Assembly (NCBI GenBank): GCA_047639575.1
Contig: JBLIOB010000003.1
Location: forward strand, 1 to 56,127
Direction of reading: 5' to 3'
DNA from: JBLIOB01 sp047639575
GTDB lineage: Bacteria > Bacteroidota > Bacteroidia > Flavobacteriales_D > Parvicellaceae
DNA length: 56,127 nt
The notes below the pieces were generated by a model, which worked only from the letters and a program-made list of their open reading frames with translations, was not told the DNA's origin and did not search any database. Position numbers and translations under genes: made by a program. Below, one piece after another: positions 17,401 to 25,478 of the stretch. Every line of letters begins with the position of its first letter. The first letter of the stretch is position 1.

Positions 17401-18898
17401 GCCAGTTTCAGACGCGGGATTAGATCAAACATTAACCTGTGCAGCTGCAAATGTTACGCTAGACGGTTCAGGTTCAGCGGGTGCTGGAATTAGTTATTTA
17501 TGGTCAGGACCTGGGATAACGGGTGGAGGGTCGACCAATAGTGCTACCGCAAATGTGCCGGGTAGCTACTTATTAACGATAACTGGTAGTAATGGATGTA
17601 CTGATACTAATAGTGTAACTGTAATTCCAGATGCCAACCTTCCATTAGCGGATGCAGGAATTTCAATGATTATTGACTGTAACAATCCGAGTGTGATTTT
17701 AGATGGTTCTGGTTCTGAAACAGGAGCTTCTATTACTTATAGTTGGACAACAACCGGAGGTAATATTGTTAGTGGAGGAGGTTCAACTGCACCAACAGTT
17801 GATGCAGCAGGAACTTATACAATCAACGTGAATAATACAGCCAACGGTTGTTCATCAATAGCGAACGTTACTGTGACCGTTGATACTGTTCAACCAGTGT
17901 CCGATGCCGGAACAGCTTCGGTAATTGACTGTAATAATCCTTCTATTAGTTTAGATGGTTCAGCTTCAAGCGGTACAGGGTTAGTTTATTCGTGGTCAAC
18001 AGTTGTTGGAAATATTGTAAGTGGGGCTGGTACAGCTGCTCCTTCAGTTGATGGTGCTGGAACTTATGATTTACAAGTAACAGGAAGTAATGGTTGTGTT
18101 CATACTTCGTCTGTCGTAGTAACGATGGATACGATTGCTCCAGTAGCCATCACGACAGGAGCAGGAGTTCTTAATTGTAATTTGCTTTCAATAGTGCTGG
18201 ACGGATCCGGATCAACTGGTGCCATCTCCACATATGTGTGGTCAACAACTGGAGGTAACATAGTGAATGGAGGTGTAACAGATTCGGCAACTGTAGATGC
18301 GGCAGGAACGTATATGCTAACAGTAACAGGATCTAATGGATGTTCAACAACTTCAAATGTCGTAGTAACGGCAAATCCAAATCCAGTAGCTTATTTTGGT
18401 GCGACTCCAACTTCTGGAGATGCTCCTTTACTAGTATCATATACAGATAGTTCGGTTGGGGCAGTGTCTTGGTCTTGGGATTTTGGTGATGGAAATTCAG
18501 ATTCAGTTCAAAATCCTACGAATACTTATATAACGTTTGGCACATTTACAACCTCATTAACAATAACCGATGCAAACGGTTGTACCTCGACATATTCTAT
18601 CGTTATAGATGTGGATGCTGAAGCAACTCTAGTAATACCGAATGTATTTACTCCTAATGATGATGGAGTAAATGATATTTTCACTTTCTCTGGAACTAAT
18701 CTGATAGATGTTGAAGGCGCCATTTATAATAGGTGGGGTGAGTTGATTTTCGTTTGGTTGGCAGAAGCTGGTGGATGGGATGGACGAACTACAAGTGGAC
18801 AAAAAGCACCTGAAGGCGTCTACTACTATGTGTTTACTGCACATACTTCACAGGATCAAGAACTCAATTATACAGGAAGTTTTATGCTGGAAAGATAG
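14492..18898 (+). CDS. Large T9SS type-B (gliding-motility-associated C-terminal domain) repeat adhesin
   Basis: 1468-residue secreted surface protein. It has a signal peptide (residues 1-25), then about 450 residues with Cys-rich beta-sandwich regions, then ten tandem Ig/PKD-like repeats of about 80 residues (15932-18375), each with an IDCN-P-like start, SLDGSGS, YSW and AGTYTVTVT-GSNGC. A true PKD domain follows (WSWDFGDG, about 18376-18615). The last 85 residues are the CHU_C/TIGR04131 domain (IPNVFTPNDDGVND, YNRWGE, GWDG, PEGVYYYV). That tail directs export by the type IX system and surface attachment. A strong terminator follows. The composition is Gly/Thr/Ser/Ala-rich with almost no Lys or Arg in the repeats, typical of extracellular stalks. 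Confidence 0.9.
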   Translation: MKFIAAKSLLLVLVLALSNVGYFAQGLNCATADPFCTGTTYSFPNNTGTSSEAGPNYGCLTTQPNPAWYYLQVSTSGNIDIGISQITGAGSGIDVDFICWGPFGSATGACTAGLTAGNTVDCSFSPAPTETCNIPGAVAGQYYMLLLTNFSNQSGNISFSQTGGTGATDCSIVVPTCPTVGFHGEDGAGNSYNLPVNIDCETNGWFFLRANSAAIAGGPIVPTVVVNATTNNQGAGNNIYGFENNAGWTSYWGVQNVPASSNYTFTMYEVDNVAPTTDIGVEFCDQNSGLDMSYTITDGNCGQTLNTGTWNAGGTSAIGPGAPPPSAGCQFVSFPAGNVSGIATYTCPTCPAGSFVPTNYGWSFFNPALAGPGSYDITYCFDNECGCVGCAMETVLVTNPHDATFSYATPFCAVGTANPTVTLAGGETQTFSAPAGLSINGTTGVINLAASTPGTYIITHSVNGIECGDSQTFSVTIDPDPVADAGLSIALDCNTPFGSLTGSGGGTYSWVASGGGNITGGAGSANPTVDAAGNYTVTVSSAAGCTDTDVVAVTADFATPIAGAGAPTTIDCNTPSTSLVGTGGGTYSWVASGGGNITGGAGTATPTVDAGGTYTVTVTGANGCVDTDVVTITGDFALPSAVAGSAMVIDCNNPTVNLAGSGGGTYSWAASAGGNISAGGSTATPTATAAGTYTVTVTGSNGCVDTDITSVSTDLSTPIAAIAAPVLITCLAPSIILDASGSSGTGGLSYSWAATAGGNIVSGGTTANPTVNAAGDYTVTVTHANGCADSFLVSVIADNSVPTANAGTSIDLNCTIGSVILDGSGSSSPGTIGYGWIASGGGNIVSGGTTVSPTVDAAGTYTLTVTDGTSGCTSVDIIVVNEDVVLPTATIIAPITLDCNNSTIVLDGSGSSQGANFNYSWTTAGGNILSGTTNDSVSVDGAGDYTITVTNSTNTCVNTFLVSVVVDTVAPVSDAGLDQTLTCAAANVTLDGSGSAGAGISYLWSGPGITGGGSTNSATANVPGSYLLTITGSNGCTDTNSVTVIPDANLPLADAGISMIIDCNNPSVILDGSGSETGASITYSWTTTGGNIVSGGGSTAPTVDAAGTYTINVNNTANGCSSIANVTVTVDTVQPVSDAGTASVIDCNNPSISLDGSASSGTGLVYSWSTVVGNIVSGAGTAAPSVDGAGTYDLQVTGSNGCVHTSSVVVTMDTIAPVAITTGAGVLNCNLLSIVLDGSGSTGAISTYVWSTTGGNIVNGGVTDSATVDAAGTYMLTVTGSNGCSTTSNVVVTANPNPVAYFGATPTSGDAPLLVSYTDSSVGAVSWSWDFGDGNSDSVQNPTNTYITFGTFTTSLTITDANGCTSTYSIVIDVDAEATLVIPNVFTPNDDGVNDIFTFSGTNLIDVEGAIYNRWGELIFVWLAEAGGWDGRTTSGQKAPEGVYYYVFTAHTSQDQELNYTGSFMLER
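15932..18375 (+). repeat. Ten tandem ~244-bp coding repeats (Ig/PKD-like modules)
   Basis: Ten modules begin with a short Cys motif (LDCNTP, IDCNTP, IDCNNP, ITCLAP, LNCTIG, LDCNNS, LTCAAA, IDCNNP, IDCNNP, LNCNLL) at a spacing of about 80 codons. Repeats 1 and 2 are nearly identical at DNA level over 53 bases (16001-16053 versus 16238-16290, one mismatch), which indicates recent duplication or gene conversion. The others have diverged. These are protein-coding repeats, not a CRISPR or satellite. Confidence 0.85.
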
Positions 18899-18917
18899 AA
18901 TCTTATTAACTGATTTT

Positions 18918-18954
18918 AGCCCCTTGTTAGGATAGTCCTAGCAAGGGGCTTTTT
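18918..18954 (+). terminator. Rho-independent terminator after the adhesin gene
   Basis: A 15-bp stem with one G-U pair: 18918-18932 pairs with 18936-18950 around a 3-base loop, followed directly by TTTT. It lies 20 bases after the adhesin stop codon and separates it from the ribosomal operon promoter. Confidence 0.92.
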
Positions 18955-18992
18955 ATTGTTAGATAATTCATTGAAAAAAATACACCCCTCTG

Positions 18993-19022
18993 TTGGATTA
19001 TTAAGATATTCTTGTAGCTTTG
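18993..19022 (+). promoter_or_regulatory. Promoter of the rpsL (str-S10-spc-alpha) operon
   Basis: TTG at 18993-18995 and TAGCTTTG at 19015-19022, separated by 19 bases, match the Bacteroidota -33/-7 pattern (TTG, N19-21, TAnnTTTG). The predicted transcription start near 19027-19029 leaves a leader of about 50 bases. This is the clearest promoter in the window, and the only convincing one between the adhesin terminator and rplQ. Confidence 0.8.
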
Positions 19023-19026
19023 CAGC

Positions 19027-19046
19027 CCCTTAAAAGATTGTAAGGG
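19027..19046 (+). promoter_or_regulatory. Short hairpin at the 5' end of the rpsL leader
   Basis: CCCTTA (19027-19032) and TAAGGG (19041-19046) form a perfect 6-bp stem with an 8-base loop right at the predicted transcript 5' end. It could stabilise the mRNA end or act in control by a ribosomal protein; neither can be shown from sequence alone. Confidence 0.4.
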
Positions 19047-19077
19047 TGATAATATATTATATAAAGTACAGTAAAAT

Positions 19078-19452
19078 ATGCCAACAATTCAGCAATTAGT
19101 AAGGAAAGGAAGACACTCTAAAACTAAAGTTAGTAAGTCTGTTGCTCTTGGTTCTTGCCCGCAAAAAAGAGGTGTTTGTATCAGAGTTTATACAACTACT
19201 CCAAAGAAGCCAAACTCAGCAATGAGAAAAGTGGCTAGGGTTAGATTGACCAATGGTAAAGAAGTGAATGCTTATATCGGTGGAGAAGGACATAACTTAC
19301 AAGAGCACAGTATAGTGTTAGTAAGAGGTGGTAGAGTAAAAGATTTACCAGGTGTAAGATATCATATTGTTAGGGGCGCATTAGATACTGCCGGTGTTGA
19401 GGGTAGAACTCAAAGAAGATCTAAGTACGGTGCTAAAAAACCGAAAAAATAA
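19078..19452 (+). CDS. rpsL: 30S ribosomal protein S12
   Basis: 124-residue S12, a decoding-centre protein. Conserved elements are TPKKPNSAMRKVARVRL (41-57), with the Lys residues tied to streptomycin sensitivity in wild-type form, and KDLPGVRYH around 88-96, where Asp89 is the residue methylthiolated by RimO in bacteria that have it. First gene of the str cluster, followed by rpsG after 19 bases. No Shine-Dalgarno sequence is present. Confidence 0.98.
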   Translation: MPTIQQLVRKGRHSKTKVSKSVALGSCPQKRGVCIRVYTTTPKKPNSAMRKVARVRLTNGKEVNAYIGGEGHNLQEHSIVLVRGGRVKDLPGVRYHIVRGALDTAGVEGRTQRRSKYGAKKPKK

Positions 19453-19471
19453 TTAGTCAAGATTAGTAATC

Positions 19472-19945
19472 ATGAGAAGAAGAAAAGCGAAGCAGCACAT
19501 TATATTACCAGACCCTAAGTTTGGCGAAGTAGATGTAACCAAGTTTGTGAACAACTTAATGCTTGACGGTAAGAAAAGTTTGGCCTATGACATATTCTAT
19601 GATGCAATTGAAATTGTTGATGAGAAGTCTGGTGAAGATGAAAAAGGATTAGACGTTTGGAGAAAAGCAGTAACTAATATTACTCCAGGTGTTGAAGTAA
19701 GAAGTAGAAGAGTTGGAGGGGCAACTTTCCAAATTCCCACCCCTGTTAGAGATAGTAGAAAAGAATCTTTGGCAATTAAGTGGTTGATTACTGCGTCTCG
19801 AAAGAGAAACGAAAAGACAATGAGCCAAAAGCTTGCTGCTGAAATTCTTGCCGGAGCAAAAGAAGAAGGAGCTGCTTACAAGAAGAAAGAAGATACGCAT
19901 AGAATGGCTGAAGCGAATAAAGCTTTTTCTCATTTTAGATTTTAA
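19472..19945 (+). CDS. rpsG: 30S ribosomal protein S7
   Basis: 157-residue S7, which nucleates assembly of the 30S head and contacts the E-site tRNA. The opening MRRRKAKQHIILPDPKFG and the segment RRVGGATFQIPTPV are characteristic. It sits between rpsL and fusA in the standard str order, with a 21-base gap to fusA. In E. coli S7 represses this operon; no equivalent structure could be confirmed here. Confidence 0.98.
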   Translation: MRRRKAKQHIILPDPKFGEVDVTKFVNNLMLDGKKSLAYDIFYDAIEIVDEKSGEDEKGLDVWRKAVTNITPGVEVRSRRVGGATFQIPTPVRDSRKESLAIKWLITASRKRNEKTMSQKLAAEILAGAKEEGAAYKKKEDTHRMAEANKAFSHFRF

Positions 19946-19966
19946 GTATAGTAGATAGAGATTAAG

Positions 19967-22069
19967 ATGGCTAGAGATTTAACATTCACAAGAAACATTG
20001 GTATTGCTGCGCACATTGATGCGGGTAAAACAACTACCACTGAAAGAATACTTTACTACGGTGGTGTAAGTCACAAGATTGGTGAAGTACACGATGGTGC
20101 TGCAACAATGGATTGGATGGAGCAAGAGCAAGAAAGAGGTATTACTATTACTTCTGCTGCTACTACTCTTAAATGGGACTATAGAGAAAAAGAGTATCAT
20201 GTAAATATTATTGATACTCCGGGTCACGTTGATTTTACTGTTGAAGTAAATAGATCACTACGAGTTCTTGATGGATTAGTATTCTTGTTTAGTGCGGTTG
20301 ATGGTGTTGAGCCTCAATCTGAAACTAACTGGAGACTAGCTGATAACTATAACGTACCAAGAATTGGGTTTGTAAATAAGATGGACAGACAAGGTGCTGA
20401 CTTCTTGAGTGTTTGTAAGCAAACAAGGGAGATGTTAGGCTCTCATGCACTTCCATTACAGCTTAATATAGGTGCGGAAGATGATTTTATAGGAGTTGTA
20501 GATTTAATTAACTTCAGAGGGATTACTTGGAATGAAGAAGATCAAGGTATGACCTTCCAAGAAATTGAAATCCCAGCGGACATTATTGAAGAAGCTCGAC
20601 AATTAAGAGAAGAGCTCTTAGAGGCGGTAGCTGAGTTTGATGACAACTTGATGGAGAAGTATTTCGAAGATCCTGAGTCGTTGACGGAAAGAGAGATATT
20701 AGATGCGCTTAGAGAGGCGACAATTGCAGGGAAAGTAGTTCCTATGATGTGTGGTTCTGCATTTAAAAACAAAGGTGTTCAGGCAATGCTTGATATGGTG
20801 ATGGAAATCCTTCCTTCTCCAATGGATACTGAAGCAGTTATCGGAAAACTTCCAAACTCTGATGAAGAGACTTCTAGAAAGCCTAGCGTAAACGAACCGT
20901 TTTCTGCTTTGGCATTCAAAATTGCTACAGACCCTTTCGTAGGGAGACTATGTTTTACTAGATGTTATTCAGGAGTTCTTCCTTCAGGTTCTTATGTTCT
21001 TAATACAAGAACTGGAAAGAAAGAAAGGATTTCTAGAATCTACCAAATGCATGCTAACAAGCAAAACCAAATTGATGAGTTGGCTTGTGGTGATATTGCA
21101 GCATTGGTAGGATTTAAAAACATTAAGACCGGTGATACTCTTTGTGATGAGAAACACCCAATCGTTCTTGAATCTATGGATTTCCCAGATCCGGTAATTG
21201 GTATAGCTATTGAGCCTAAAACTCAAGTTGATGTGGATAAGATGGGGATTGCGTTAGGTAAGTTAACTGAAGAAGATCCAACATTAGTTGTTAAGACAAA
21301 TGAGGAGACAGGACAAACTATAATTTCTGGAATGGGTGAGCTTCATCTTGACATCATTCTTGATAGAATGAGAAGAGAGTTTGGCGTTGAAGTTAATCAA
21401 GGTGCACCTCAAGTTTCGTACAAAGAAGCGTTGACTGGAAGCGTTGAACACAGAGAGATTTACAAGAAGCAGTCTGGTGGTAGAGGTAAGTTCGCGGATA
21501 TCGTGGTTACTGTCGAGCAAGCAGACGAGGGTAAAGAAGGACTTGAGTTCATCAATAAAATTAAGGGTGGAAACGTTCCAAGAGAATTTGTTCCATCTAT
21601 AGAAAAAGGATTTAAGGAAGCTATGAAGAACGGTGTTCTTGCAGGTTTTCCAATGGATTCTATGAAAGTTACTTTGACAGATGGTTCATTCCATGCTGTT
21701 GATTCGGATGCAATATCTTTTGAACTTGCAGCGAAGATGGCTTATAGACATGCGGTTCCTTTAGCGGGTGCGGTATTAATGGAGCCAATAATGAAACTTG
21801 AAGTTCTTTGTCCAGAAGTTAATATGGGTGACATTGTAGGTGACCTAAATAGAAGAAGAGGAATCATAAACGGAATGGATGATAGAGGGGGATCGAAAGT
21901 CATTAAAGCTTTTGTACCACTATCTGAAATGTTCGGATATGTTACTCAATTAAGAACGATTTCATCTGGTAGAGCAACTTCTACAATGGAATTTGATCAT
22001 TTTGAAGCAACACCGAAAAGTATTTCGGAAGAAGTGATAGCAAAAGCAAAAGGTAAAGTAGAAGCTTAA
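19967..22069 (+). CDS. fusA: Elongation factor G
   Basis: 700-residue translocation GTPase of normal EF-G length. G1 AHIDAGKT is at 15-22, switch I contains RGITITSAATT, G3 DTPGH is at 84-88 with the catalytic His, and G4 NKMD is at 138-141. Domains II-V follow, including GELHLDI and the domain IV-V segment ending in SEEVIAKAKG. The canonical location between rpsG and rpsJ and the absence of insertions mark it as the housekeeping copy. tuf does not follow directly, as in other Bacteroidota where it lies elsewhere. Confidence 0.98.
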   Translation: MARDLTFTRNIGIAAHIDAGKTTTTERILYYGGVSHKIGEVHDGAATMDWMEQEQERGITITSAATTLKWDYREKEYHVNIIDTPGHVDFTVEVNRSLRVLDGLVFLFSAVDGVEPQSETNWRLADNYNVPRIGFVNKMDRQGADFLSVCKQTREMLGSHALPLQLNIGAEDDFIGVVDLINFRGITWNEEDQGMTFQEIEIPADIIEEARQLREELLEAVAEFDDNLMEKYFEDPESLTEREILDALREATIAGKVVPMMCGSAFKNKGVQAMLDMVMEILPSPMDTEAVIGKLPNSDEETSRKPSVNEPFSALAFKIATDPFVGRLCFTRCYSGVLPSGSYVLNTRTGKKERISRIYQMHANKQNQIDELACGDIAALVGFKNIKTGDTLCDEKHPIVLESMDFPDPVIGIAIEPKTQVDVDKMGIALGKLTEEDPTLVVKTNEETGQTIISGMGELHLDIILDRMRREFGVEVNQGAPQVSYKEALTGSVEHREIYKKQSGGRGKFADIVVTVEQADEGKEGLEFINKIKGGNVPREFVPSIEKGFKEAMKNGVLAGFPMDSMKVTLTDGSFHAVDSDAISFELAAKMAYRHAVPLAGAVLMEPIMKLEVLCPEVNMGDIVGDLNRRRGIINGMDDRGGSKVIKAFVPLSEMFGYVTQLRTISSGRATSTMEFDHFEATPKSISEEVIAKAKGKVEA

Positions 22070-22080
22070 TATAAAGTTAG

Positions 22081-22386
22081 ATGGCTCAGAAAATTAGAAT
22101 AAAATTAAAGTCTTACGATCACAACTTGGTAGACAAGTCTGCTGAGAAGATTGTGAAGACCGTGAAAAGTACAGGTGCTGTTGTCAATGGTCCAATACCG
22201 TTGCCAACACACAAAAGAATATATACAGTACTTCGTTCACCACACGTAAACAAAAAGTCGAGAGAGCAATTTCAATTGTGTTCTTATAAGAGATTAATGG
22301 ATATCTATTCTTCTTCTTCTAAGACAGTTGATGCGCTAATGAAGCTTGAGTTACCGAGCGGTGTGGACGTTGAAATTAAAGTTTAA
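22081..22386 (+). CDS. rpsJ: 30S ribosomal protein S10
   Basis: 101-residue S10 (NusE), a 30S head protein and transcription antitermination partner. Recognised by IRIKLKSYDHNLVDKSAEKI near the start, GPIPLPTHKRIYTVLRSPHVNKKSREQF in the middle and the LPSGVDVEIKV end. First gene of the S10 unit, only 11 bases after fusA, so the str and S10 units appear to be one transcript. Confidence 0.98.
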   Translation: MAQKIRIKLKSYDHNLVDKSAEKIVKTVKSTGAVVNGPIPLPTHKRIYTVLRSPHVNKKSREQFQLCSYKRLMDIYSSSSKTVDALMKLELPSGVDVEIKV

Positions 22387-22399
22387 TAAATAGTTAGAG

Positions 22400-23014
22400 A
22401 TGCCAGGATTAATTGGAAAGAAATTAGGGATGACTAGCATTTACAGTGCCGAGGGTAAAAACTTGCCATGCACACTTGTTGAATGTGGTCCTTGTGTAGT
22501 TACACAAGTGAAAACTGTCGAAAAAGACGGTTACTCTGCAGTACAATTGGGTTATGGTGAGCGTAAGGAGAAAAGAACTCCTAATGCCCTTAAAGGACAC
22601 TTCAAAAAGGCTGGGACATCTTCTAAATCAAAATTAGTAGAGTTCGATGGTTTCGAAGACGTTAATCTCGGAGACGAGATAAATGTTGAGTTATTCAAAG
22701 AAGGAGAATTCTTAGATGTAGTTGGTACATCAAAAGGTAAAGGATTCCAAGGGGTTGTGAAAAGACACAATTTCCAAGGAGTAGGTGATGCAACACACGG
22801 TCAGCATAACAGATTAAGAGCCCCAGGTTCTATCGGTGCTGCTTCGTATCCGGCAAGAGTCTTCAAAGGAATGAAGATGGCAGGCCAAATGGGTAACGAA
22901 AGAGTGAAAGTTCAAAACTTGCAAATACTTAAAGTACTTGCGGATAAGAACGTAATCGTTGTTAAAGGTTCAATCCCAGGTCCTAAAGGATCTTATGTAA
23001 TACTAGAGAAGTAA
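22400..23014 (+). CDS. rplC: 50S ribosomal protein L3
   Basis: 204-residue L3, an early-assembly 50S protein near the peptidyl-transferase centre. Motifs are GLIGKKLGMTSIY, the central loop GFQGVVKRHNFQG and MAGQMGNERVKVQNL. The start is preceded by TTAGAG directly against the ATG, a pattern repeated before rplB and rplF. It overlaps rplD by one base (TAATG). Confidence 0.98.
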   Translation: MPGLIGKKLGMTSIYSAEGKNLPCTLVECGPCVVTQVKTVEKDGYSAVQLGYGERKEKRTPNALKGHFKKAGTSSKSKLVEFDGFEDVNLGDEINVELFKEGEFLDVVGTSKGKGFQGVVKRHNFQGVGDATHGQHNRLRAPGSIGAASYPARVFKGMKMAGQMGNERVKVQNLQILKVLADKNVIVVKGSIPGPKGSYVILEK

Positions 23015-23640
23015 TGGAATTAGCAGTATACAGCAAAGCGGGAAAAGCAACTAGCAAGAAAGTAACATTGAGTGATTCAGTGTTTGGTATTGAGCCAAAC
23101 GATCACGCAATATATTTAGATGTTAAGTTGATTATGGCAAATAAGAGACAAGGAACTCATATGGCCAGAGAAAGAGCAGATGTTGCCGGAAGTACCAGGA
23201 AGATTAAGAAACAAAAAGGTACAGGTACCGCAAGGGCCGGTAGTATTAAGAATCCATTGTTTAGAGGTGGTGGTACCGTTTTCGGTCCAAGACCTAGAGA
23301 CTATAGTTTCAAGCTTAATAAGAAACAACGAAAGTTGGCTAGATTATCAGCTCTTTCTTATAAAGCGCAAGACAAGGCAATCATGATTTTGGAAGATTTC
23401 AAAATGGATGTTCCTAAGACTAAAGAATATTTATCAGTATTGAGTAACCTAAAGGTTAATGATACGAAGACTTTAGTAATAGTAGCTGACAATGATAGCA
23501 ACGTTTACTTGTCGTCAAGGAATGTGAAAAACACTAAGGTAATTGAAGCGTCTCAAGTTAATACATATGATGTATTGAATGCGAAGACATTGATTATTGC
23601 TGAGAGTGCAGTAGAGAAAATTGAAAACCTTTTTAGCTAA
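23014..23640 (+). CDS. rplD: 50S ribosomal protein L4
   Basis: 208-residue L4, whose long loop lines the exit tunnel. Visible elements are KRQGTHMARERADVAGSTRK, the tunnel-loop segment KQKGTGTARAGS and GGGTVFGPRPRDYSFKLNKK. In E. coli L4 represses the S10 operon by acting on its leader; no such leader is evident here. It starts on the last base of the rplC stop. Confidence 0.98.
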   Translation: MELAVYSKAGKATSKKVTLSDSVFGIEPNDHAIYLDVKLIMANKRQGTHMARERADVAGSTRKIKKQKGTGTARAGSIKNPLFRGGGTVFGPRPRDYSFKLNKKQRKLARLSALSYKAQDKAIMILEDFKMDVPKTKEYLSVLSNLKVNDTKTLVIVADNDSNVYLSSRNVKNTKVIEASQVNTYDVLNAKTLIIAESAVEKIENLFS

Positions 23641-23645
23641 GAACC

Positions 23646-23942
23646 ATGAGTATCATAGTTAAACCAATAGCGCAGTCTGAAAAAGCTCACATGCTTCAAG
23701 AAAGAAGAAATCAGTATTCTTTCATTGTTGCGGACAGAGCCAATAAACTAGAGATTGCCAAAGCCGTGTCTGAACTTTACAGTGTTGAAGTTCAGTCTGT
23801 AAACACCATGAGATATGGTGGCGGAAAAAAGAAAATGAAGTACACGACCAAAGGTGTTAGTTACGAAAGAAATAAAGTCTTTAAAAAGGCTATCGTAACA
23901 TTAGCTGATGGTGATGAGATTGATTTCTACAGTGCTATATAA
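23646..23942 (+). CDS. rplW: 50S ribosomal protein L23
   Basis: 98-residue L23, located at the tunnel exit where signal recognition particle and trigger factor dock. The opening IIVKPIAQSEKAHML, the strand YSFIVADRANKLEIAKAV and the loop RYGGGKKKMKYT fit the family. It lies 5 bases after rplD and 12 before rplB. Confidence 0.97.
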   Translation: MSIIVKPIAQSEKAHMLQERRNQYSFIVADRANKLEIAKAVSELYSVEVQSVNTMRYGGGKKKMKYTTKGVSYERNKVFKKAIVTLADGDEIDFYSAI

Positions 23943-23954
23943 CAAGAATTAGAG

Positions 23955-24779
23955 ATGGGAGTTAGAAAATTTAGACCGATCACGCCAGGGCAGAGACATA
24001 AAGTTTTAACAGACTTTGAAGAAATCACTGCGTCAAAGCCTGAGAAAAGTTTGTTAGCACCGATGAAAAAATCGGGTGGTAGAAACAATACTGGTAAAAT
24101 GACAATGCGCCATATTGGTGGTGGTCATAAGAGAAGATATAGAATCATCGACTTTAAGAGAAATAAGTTCGGTGTTCCTGCAACAGTGCTAACAGTTGAG
24201 TATGATCCGAATAGATCTGCTAGAATTGCATTAGTTGAGTACACGGATGGAGAAAGAAAATACATTATTTCGCCAGAAGGTTTAGCAGTAGGTCAGACGA
24301 TTATGTCTGGTGAAGGTGCTACTCCCGATGTTGGAAATGCATTGTATTTGAGTGAGATTCCTTTGGGAACTATCATTCACAACATTGAGTTGGCTCCACA
24401 CAGAGGCGCTGTGCTTGCAAGGTCTGCTGGTTCTTACGCGCAGTTAAGTGCAAGAGATGGTAGATACGCGATTATCAAGTTGCCTTCAGGGGAAACTAGA
24501 ATGATATTAGTGACTTGTTTAGCTACTATTGGTTCTGTTGGAAACTCAGAGCACAGCCTACAGATTTCTGGTAAAGCTGGAAAATCTAGATGGCAGGGTA
24601 GAAGACCAAGAGTAAGAGGTGTAGCTATGAACCCAGTAGATCACCCAATGGGTGGTGGTGAAGGTAAATCTTCAGGTGGACACCCTAGATCAAGAAATGG
24701 TATACCAGCAAAAGGGTATAAAACTAGATCTAAGAAAAAGGCTACCAACAAGTTCATCATAGAAAGAAGAAAGAAATAA
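23955..24779 (+). CDS. rplB: 50S ribosomal protein L2
   Basis: 274-residue L2, required for subunit association and peptidyl transfer. The Arg/Gly-rich segment GGRNNTGKMTMRHIGGGHKRRYR, the OB/SH3 core and the conserved C-terminal loop MNPVDHPMGGGEGKSSGGHP with its functionally important His are all present. Preceded by TTAGAGATG. Confidence 0.98.
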   Translation: MGVRKFRPITPGQRHKVLTDFEEITASKPEKSLLAPMKKSGGRNNTGKMTMRHIGGGHKRRYRIIDFKRNKFGVPATVLTVEYDPNRSARIALVEYTDGERKYIISPEGLAVGQTIMSGEGATPDVGNALYLSEIPLGTIIHNIELAPHRGAVLARSAGSYAQLSARDGRYAIIKLPSGETRMILVTCLATIGSVGNSEHSLQISGKAGKSRWQGRRPRVRGVAMNPVDHPMGGGEGKSSGGHPRSRNGIPAKGYKTRSKKKATNKFIIERRKK

Positions 24780-24783
24780 GACC

Positions 24784-25062
24784 ATGAGTAGATCATTAAA
24801 GAAACCACCGTTTATACACTACAAGCTGAATATAAGAGTGCTTGAAGCTAAAGAATCAGGTAAGAAGTCTGTGATTAAGACTTGGTCAAGAGCTTCTACA
24901 ATATCCCCGGATTTTGTAGGACTAACCATCGCTGTTCATAACGGAATGAAATTCATCCCTGTTTATTGTACAGAGAATATGGTAGGACACAAATTAGGCG
25001 AATTTGCACCAACTCGAAACTTTCGAGGACATGGTGGGAATAAGAAAGATAAACGAAGATAA
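24784..25062 (+). CDS. rpsS: 30S ribosomal protein S19
   Basis: 92-residue S19, which contacts the A-site tRNA and helps form the intersubunit bridge. Recognised by SRSLKKPPFIHYKL, TWSRASTISPDFVGLT and the C-terminal GHKLGEFAPTRNFRGHGG. It starts 4 bases after rplB, in the standard position. Confidence 0.98.
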   Translation: MSRSLKKPPFIHYKLNIRVLEAKESGKKSVIKTWSRASTISPDFVGLTIAVHNGMKFIPVYCTENMVGHKLGEFAPTRNFRGHGGNKKDKRR

Positions 25063-25074
25063 AAGCATTAGAAA

Positions 25075-25470
25075 ATGGGTGCTAGAAAAAGAAATTCAGC
25101 AGAAGCTAACAAAGAGGCTAAAAAGTCTCAAAGTATAGCGAAATTAAATAATTGTCCAACGTCTCCTCGTAAGATGAGATTAGTTGCAGACATGATTAGA
25201 GGCATGGATGCTTTCAAAGCGTTAGATGTGCTACACTATAATCCGAAAGAGGCTTCAATTCGTTTGGAGAAACTTTTGTATTCAGCGATCAACAATTGGG
25301 AAGCGAAGAACGAAGGTAAATCAGTTGAAGAAGCTGGACTTATCGTTAAGAACATCTACGTTGATAGTGGTAGAATGTTGAAGAGAGTTCAACCAGCTCC
25401 TCAAGGAAGAGCACATAGAATTAGAAAGAGATCAAATCACGTAACTCTAGTCGTTGATAGCGCTAAATAA
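25075..25470 (+). CDS. rplV: 50S ribosomal protein L22
   Basis: 131-residue L22, which lines the peptide exit tunnel. The core starts near NCPTSPRKMRLVADMIRG and ends with the beta-hairpin RMLKRVQPAPQGRAHRIRKRSNHV. An N-terminal Lys/Ala/Glu-rich lead of about 20 residues precedes the conserved core and is longer than in E. coli. Confidence 0.98.
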   Translation: MGARKRNSAEANKEAKKSQSIAKLNNCPTSPRKMRLVADMIRGMDAFKALDVLHYNPKEASIRLEKLLYSAINNWEAKNEGKSVEEAGLIVKNIYVDSGRMLKRVQPAPQGRAHRIRKRSNHVTLVVDSAK

Positions 25471-25478
25471 GATTTAGA

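Noticed and set aside
15932..18375. Regularly spaced repeats that could suggest a CRISPR or satellite array
   Set aside because: They are in phase with one long reading frame, have an 80-codon period and diverge mainly as protein repeats.
18957..19077. Large regulatory leader or riboswitch before rpsL
   Set aside because: The predicted leader is only about 50 bases with a 6-bp hairpin; no known ribosomal-protein leader fold could be drawn.
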